From: Chryseolinea soli
Lineage (GTDB): Bacteria; Bacteroidota; Bacteroidia; Cytophagales; Cyclobacteriaceae
NCBI RefSeq assembly: GCF_003589925.1
Contig: NZ_CP032382.1
Span: 5,704,001-5,768,000, forward strand
Direction of reading: 5' to 3'
DNA length: 64,000 bases
In this document: piece by piece, positions 60,192-64,000 of the stretch
Position numbering within the stretch: the first letter of the stretch is position 1
Layout: each line of letters opens with the position of its first letter
Position numbers and translations under genes: made by a program
The notes under the pieces: generated by a model
The model's database searches: none
The model's input: only the letters and a program-made list of their open reading frames with translations
What the model was told of the DNA's origin: nothing

Positions 60192-61973
60192 TTAGTAGCC
60201 GCTGTTTTGCTGGAACTGTTTGTTCACGTCGATGGTCGACTGTGGTATCGGGAAGGCACGGCGCGAAGGCCCTGTAGCCGGCTTGGCGGTGTTGGGCAGG
60301 TCAAGCTTGCCGAAACGAACCAATTGGGGGCGGCGTTTCATTTCCCAGTACAACTCGAAGCCGAGTTCACGCAGGAGGATGTCGGCGTCCAGGGAAGCAA
60401 TGGCTTGGCCGGGAGCATTGGCATAGAGCGCTTCGCGTGTTCTGCTGGTCCGCAGGATGTTGATGTCGGCCAATGCTTCGGTAACCTGGCCCTTGCGGAA
60501 GTAGGCTTCGGCACGCATCGTATAGATACCACCCAGACGGTAAAGGGGAATGTCTACGCCACTCACGCCGTTATCGGGTCCGGATACACCGGCAGGATTG
60601 AATTCAAACTTGAAGAATCGCGCACCCTGGTTCAGCTGGTTGGAAGTTAATACCGATGCCATCGGGTTGTCGAACGCCAGGTCGGGCGTAAAGTTCATCG
60701 GCGTGTTGGTGTTTTTTTCCATCACCAGGGGCAACACGGAGATGCGTGCGCCGTCCATGATAAAACCACCTTTGTCGTTGAGCTTCGGTCCATATTGTTG
60801 TCCGTAGAGGATACCGCGGTTGAAATGGAACCAGGGCTGAGTGGTTCCGGCCACGACGTCGGTAGCAGGGACACTTGTGTCTGTGCCGTCGTTCATGAAC
60901 CACGTGCCGTCAGGATATTGATACTTCCGGGAGAAACGCGGGTCGTCATGGTTGCCGTCCCAGCTGTGAAAGAATTCCGTGGTCATACACGCTGCGTTCG
61001 TGCCGCGGTTTGCGGGCGACGGGCGTTGGTTGCGTTCCTGGTTCACATAGCCCAGGTCGTTATCGCCGGCCCGGAAGGCATCGACTTTTTGAACCACTAC
61101 GAAAACGTGCTCCGGTGCGCCGGAATTCGTGATGTCAAAATTCGAAAAGTAGTTGCTGGCCAATTGGAACTTGCCGCCGTTGATGAGCAGCGACGTGTAA
61201 TAGATCACACGATCCATATCGGTCTCGCCACCGGTGAGGGAAGCTTCAGTGAATTTAAAGTCCGAGGTAGCATTGAAGCGGTCTTTGAATACGGCGCGGT
61301 TCAGATACATGTCGGCCAGCAGGGCATAGGCTGCTTCTTTTGTGAAGCGTCCCGTGTGGGTGGATTGATCGCCAAGCGTAGCCAGGTTGGGGATCAGGGA
61401 TTCCACCAGGGTGATCAGTTCGTCGATGCCTTCGGGTGCTTGCTTTGCCGTTACCGGCGCATTGATATCCAGCGGATCGCGATAAGGTGCCTGGTTGTAC
61501 AGGTCAAACGTGTGGAACATGTAGAAGGCGTACAAACCTTGCGCCTCGGCGAGATAGAGGGCTTTCTTGTCTCCGTCAGAATTTGTGATGGTCTGGATGG
61601 CCGTAAGCGAACGGGAAATGCCGTTGGTGAGGCGGTTCCATTGGTCGGTCAGGATAAGGCTGCTGGGTGTCCACGTGAACTCGTGCATTTCACGCCACTT
61701 GCCACCATCACCCCAGTCGCTGCCCCGTGTGGGCACGAGGGCCATGTCGGAAGCATATTCCTGCATGGAGATCATCCCCGTGTGGTCGGTAAATGTGGCA
61801 TCGCCGATGCGGTCATAGGCTGCAACCAAGGTGCTTTCCATACTCGGGGCTTGACCACCCAACACTTCATCGCGCACCTCTTCGTTGAGGTCGGTGCAGG
61901 AGAATGAACTGAGCAGTAGCGTTGCCGAAATGATCTGTGCTGATTTGGATCTGAATATATTCTTAAAGTTCAT
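60192..61973 (-). CDS. SusD/RagB-family nutrient-binding outer-membrane lipoprotein
   Basis: 593 residues. The signal reads IISATLLLSSFSC with a lipobox Cys near residue 26. SusD marks: DLNEEVRDEVLGG after the Cys, RAEAYFRKGQVTEALADINI (TPR-like helices), LLRELGFELYWEMKRRPQLV near the C-terminus and RAFPIPQSTIDVN at the end. SusD proteins sit as a lid on the SusC channel and bind glycans or other nutrients. It lies 4 bases after the SusC stop, as usual in these pairs. The substrate cannot be read from the sequence. Confidence 0.95.
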   Translation of the reverse strand: MNFKNIFRSKSAQIISATLLLSSFSCTDLNEEVRDEVLGGQAPSMESTLVAAYDRIGDATFTDHTGMISMQEYASDMALVPTRGSDWGDGGKWREMHEFTWTPSSLILTDQWNRLTNGISRSLTAIQTITNSDGDKKALYLAEAQGLYAFYMFHTFDLYNQAPYRDPLDINAPVTAKQAPEGIDELITLVESLIPNLATLGDQSTHTGRFTKEAAYALLADMYLNRAVFKDRFNATSDFKFTEASLTGGETDMDRVIYYTSLLINGGKFQLASNYFSNFDITNSGAPEHVFVVVQKVDAFRAGDNDLGYVNQERNQRPSPANRGTNAACMTTEFFHSWDGNHDDPRFSRKYQYPDGTWFMNDGTDTSVPATDVVAGTTQPWFHFNRGILYGQQYGPKLNDKGGFIMDGARISVLPLVMEKNTNTPMNFTPDLAFDNPMASVLTSNQLNQGARFFKFEFNPAGVSGPDNGVSGVDIPLYRLGGIYTMRAEAYFRKGQVTEALADINILRTSRTREALYANAPGQAIASLDADILLRELGFELYWEMKRRPQLVRFGKLDLPNTAKPATGPSRRAFPIPQSTIDVNKQFQQNSGY

Positions 61974-61977
61974 GTCG

Positions 61978-64000
61978 TTAGATTTTTATGGATAAACCTA
62001 CAGTGAATGTTTTGGCAGTGGGGTAGCGAGGATAGTCGATACCCAACGATTGGTTACCACTGAGTGCTTTCGGGCTGTTGATCAGCGGATCGAATCCGGT
62101 GTAGTTCGTGATGGTAAAGATGTTTTGGCCGGTCACATACAATGTGGCGTTGTCAAGCCAGTTGAGCTTTGCCGTTCTGAACGTGTAGCCCAGGCGCGCG
62201 CTGTTCAACCGGAAGAAGTTGGAGCTTTCCATGTACAGCGTAGAAAGGCGCGGAGGGTTGGTGATGTTAGCACCCGAGTTGGCGTAGTCGCGGCTTGTGT
62301 TCCGGTCGGAATTCAAGTTGTTCACGTTGATCGCGCCCACCGCGGTGTTGTTGATGAGCGAGCCACCCGACTGCCCGATGAAGGAAAGCGACAAATCGAA
62401 ATTGAGATATTTCAATTGCGAGTTGAGGCCATAAGAGAAGGTGGGCAACGCACCGTGGAAGATCGTGCGGTCGTTGTTGGTGATCACGCCATCGCCGTCC
62501 TTGTCTTTGAACTTGTCTTTTCCGTTTTCATCAAAGCCATCGTGTTCCAACAGGTAGAACGAGCCGGCGGCATAACCGCTCTTGTAGATGTTGGCCCATA
62601 CGTCGGTCAGACCGGTACCGGAAACAATACCGGAATAGATCTGCGATACGGGCAGGTCCTTGATCTCGTTGTGCAGGGTGGCGCCGTTTACATCGACCGA
62701 CCAGGTGATCTTGTTGGTGTTCAGGATCCGGTAGCCGAGCATCATTTCAACGCCGGTGTTCACGATCTTGCCATCGATGTTCACCCACACGTTGGGTGTA
62801 GGGCTCAGCACGGGAGAGGGGATGTAGAGGATCGCATCCGTTGTGGTCTTATTGAAATAGTCGATCGTTCCATAGAGGCGGTTGTCGAGCAAACCGAAAT
62901 CAAAACCGAAGTCATACTGGGTAGACACTTCCCACTTCAGGTTCGGGTTGGGCGTACGGGTGATCGACAAGCCGTTCACCAGCGCGAGGTCGTTGTTGAG
63001 GTAGTAACCGTCTGCGCCCGACAGCGAATAGCTGGCTTGGGTGATCTTGTTCTGTACGTCCTGGTTACCGGTCTGTCCCCAGCTGGCGCGAAGTTTACCA
63101 CTCGAAAGCCACGTCACGTCCGACATGAAATTCTCGTGTTGGAAATTCCAGCCTGCCGCGAACGAGGGGAAGTATCCGTATTTATTGTTCGTTCCAAAAC
63201 GTGTAGATCCGTCTGCACGCATCGACGCGGTGAAGAGATACTTATCGTCATAGGCATAGTTCACGCGACCGAAGTACGACTGAAGCTCGTTCTCCTGGCT
63301 ATAACCGGTAGGCGGCAGAACGGTGCCCTTGTAGCCGGGGTTATACTCGGGAGGCACACCCTGACCTTGCGCGGCAATGCCCGATAAGCCCCAGGTGCCG
63401 CCGGACCGGTCGAATTTTTGATACGAAAAACCTCCCAGCACATCGAACTTGTGTTTGCCCAATTGCGTGCTATACGTCAGATAGTGCTCGAGCAGCGTGT
63501 TCGTTGACTCGGTATTGCTTTGCGAATACCGTCCGGTGGGGTTGATGTCGATGATGTTAGGATAAAGCGTTGCATTCCGCTCGCCTAATGAACGGTCGAT
63601 ACCCACGTTCAATTTGTACTCCAGCCCTTTCACAATGCGGAACGAAGTCTCGATGTTGCCGAGTACGCGCGTGGTCTTGGTCACGTCGTCGTACAGGCTC
63701 AGCAAGTAAGCGGGGTTGTAGTACGCATTGGCCTTGAAGTTGGTGTAGCTGCCATCGGCGGCATACACGGGGTAAGTAGGATTGGCCATCAGCATCTGTG
63801 TGATGAGCTGTCCGTTGGAACCGCCATCATCGCTGGTGGGGATCGCACGGTCTCTGGTCTGGCTGGCCGTGAGGTGTACGGCGATCTTCAAACGCTCGTC
63901 GTCGAGGAAGGACTCCGATGCGTTGATGCGCGCGGAGAGACGGGAGAAGTTGCTGTTGCCGACAATGCCCTGTTGTTCCATGCGTCCCAGCGACACGTAG
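61978..64000 (-). CDS. SusC/RagA-family TonB-dependent transporter, C-terminal part (runs off right edge)
   Basis: About 674 residues of the C-terminal barrel, open at the right edge (begins YVSLGRMEQQGIVGN). The strands and periplasmic turns are typical of SusC: SFRIVKGLEYKLNVGIDRSL, YFGRVNYAYDDKYLFTASMR, ADGSTRFGTNNKYGYFPSFA, SSGKLRASWGQTGNQDVQNK, LKWEVSTQYDFGFDFGLLDN, RLYGTIDYFNKTTTDAILYI. The C-terminus NYTGFDPLIN ... YPTAKTFTVGLSIKI is characteristic. The carboxypeptidase-like and plug domains must lie beyond the window. It imports the nutrient bound by the SusD lid using TonB energy. Confidence 0.95.
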   Translation of the reverse strand, partial: YVSLGRMEQQGIVGNSNFSRLSARINASESFLDDERLKIAVHLTASQTRDRAIPTSDDGGSNGQLITQMLMANPTYPVYAADGSYTNFKANAYYNPAYLLSLYDDVTKTTRVLGNIETSFRIVKGLEYKLNVGIDRSLGERNATLYPNIIDINPTGRYSQSNTESTNTLLEHYLTYSTQLGKHKFDVLGGFSYQKFDRSGGTWGLSGIAAQGQGVPPEYNPGYKGTVLPPTGYSQENELQSYFGRVNYAYDDKYLFTASMRADGSTRFGTNNKYGYFPSFAAGWNFQHENFMSDVTWLSSGKLRASWGQTGNQDVQNKITQASYSLSGADGYYLNNDLALVNGLSITRTPNPNLKWEVSTQYDFGFDFGLLDNRLYGTIDYFNKTTTDAILYIPSPVLSPTPNVWVNIDGKIVNTGVEMMLGYRILNTNKITWSVDVNGATLHNEIKDLPVSQIYSGIVSGTGLTDVWANIYKSGYAAGSFYLLEHDGFDENGKDKFKDKDGDGVITNNDRTIFHGALPTFSYGLNSQLKYLNFDLSLSFIGQSGGSLINNTAVGAINVNNLNSDRNTSRDYANSGANITNPPRLSTLYMESSNFFRLNSARLGYTFRTAKLNWLDNATLYVTGQNIFTITNYTGFDPLINSPKALSGNQSLGIDYPRYPTAKTFTVGLSIKI

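Noticed and set aside
60795..61907. 370-codon plus-strand open frame opposite SusD
   Set aside because: Antisense to a strongly supported SusD gene and without recognisable motifs.
62050..63387. 445-codon plus-strand open frame opposite SusC
   Set aside because: It mirrors the SusC coding strand, has low-complexity Val/Arg composition and no domain; a side effect of high G+C codon positions.
1..64000. tRNA, rRNA, CRISPR array, prophage or integrase
   Set aside because: No T-loop pattern, no regular spaced repeats and no phage or integrase genes were recognised by eye; a dedicated search would be needed to exclude a tRNA fully.

Overview
The window comes from a member of the Bacteroidota, most likely of the order Cytophagales. 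The signs are a SusC/SusD pair, type IX secretion sorting domains of both classes (type A on the tandem proteins at 2326-6583, gliding-motility type B on the 1154-residue protein at 52630-56094), many predicted lipoproteins, a lack of Shine-Dalgarno sequences, and Bacteroidota promoters of the TTTG-N19..21-TAnnTTTG kind. No rRNA, tRNA, CRISPR array, phage or replication origin was recognised. A genus cannot be assigned from the sequence alone.

Layout. 1-2087: end of an ECF sigma / putative anti-sigma operon and an exported M23 peptidase. 2326-8328: two tandem T9SS-secreted YCF48/BNR-repeat paralogs, convergent with a GH29 fucosidase lipoprotein. 8490-9899: a complete IS3-family element (terminal repeats, TAC target duplication, A6G frameshift site). 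9944-10037: two REP-like palindromes in opposite orientation; a third lies at 37748. 10200-20725: mostly catabolic and exported proteins on the minus strand (two tandem type-B carboxylesterases, a DUF4421 protein, a GH35-like/DUF5597 glycosidase, a lipocalin-like protein, and an exported fumarylacetoacetate-hydrolase fused to a DUF5519-like domain), with a zinc alcohol dehydrogenase on the plus strand.

22427-34453 is the main accessory island. It holds a two-gene Rhs/YD-repeat system whose second protein (about 2170 residues) ends in a GIY-YIG-like nuclease toxin domain. Two paralogous candidate immunity genes follow, separated by a fossil of the Rhs core and an unrelated membrane-anchored ORF. 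This is the layout expected after replacement of a toxin tip. Base composition changes abruptly inside the Rhs gene.

34622-52592 is a mixed region: CbpA/CbpM co-chaperones, nucleoside hydrolase, methyltransferase, PLP-dependent decarboxylase divergent from an AraC regulator, rhodanese, GNAT, LysR, two DUF2911 proteins, an SRPBCC-ArsR-SnoaL operon with an unusually legible promoter and two operators, two more SRPBCC genes facing a GlxA-type regulator, an alpha/beta hydrolase, an exported intradiol dioxygenase and a DUF4386 membrane protein. 52630-64000 holds the T9SS type B FG-GAP protein, a lipoprotein, a truncated ice-binding-like lipoprotein, an exported sugar-phosphate-isomerase-like TIM barrel and a SusD/SusC pair cut by the right edge. 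The intergenic DNA at 57.7-60.1 kb carries a family of small repeats and fossils of gene 3' ends.

The GH29, GH35-like, esterase, TIM-barrel and SusCD genes suggest a life on complex polysaccharides. The Rhs toxin module suggests contact competition with neighbouring cells.
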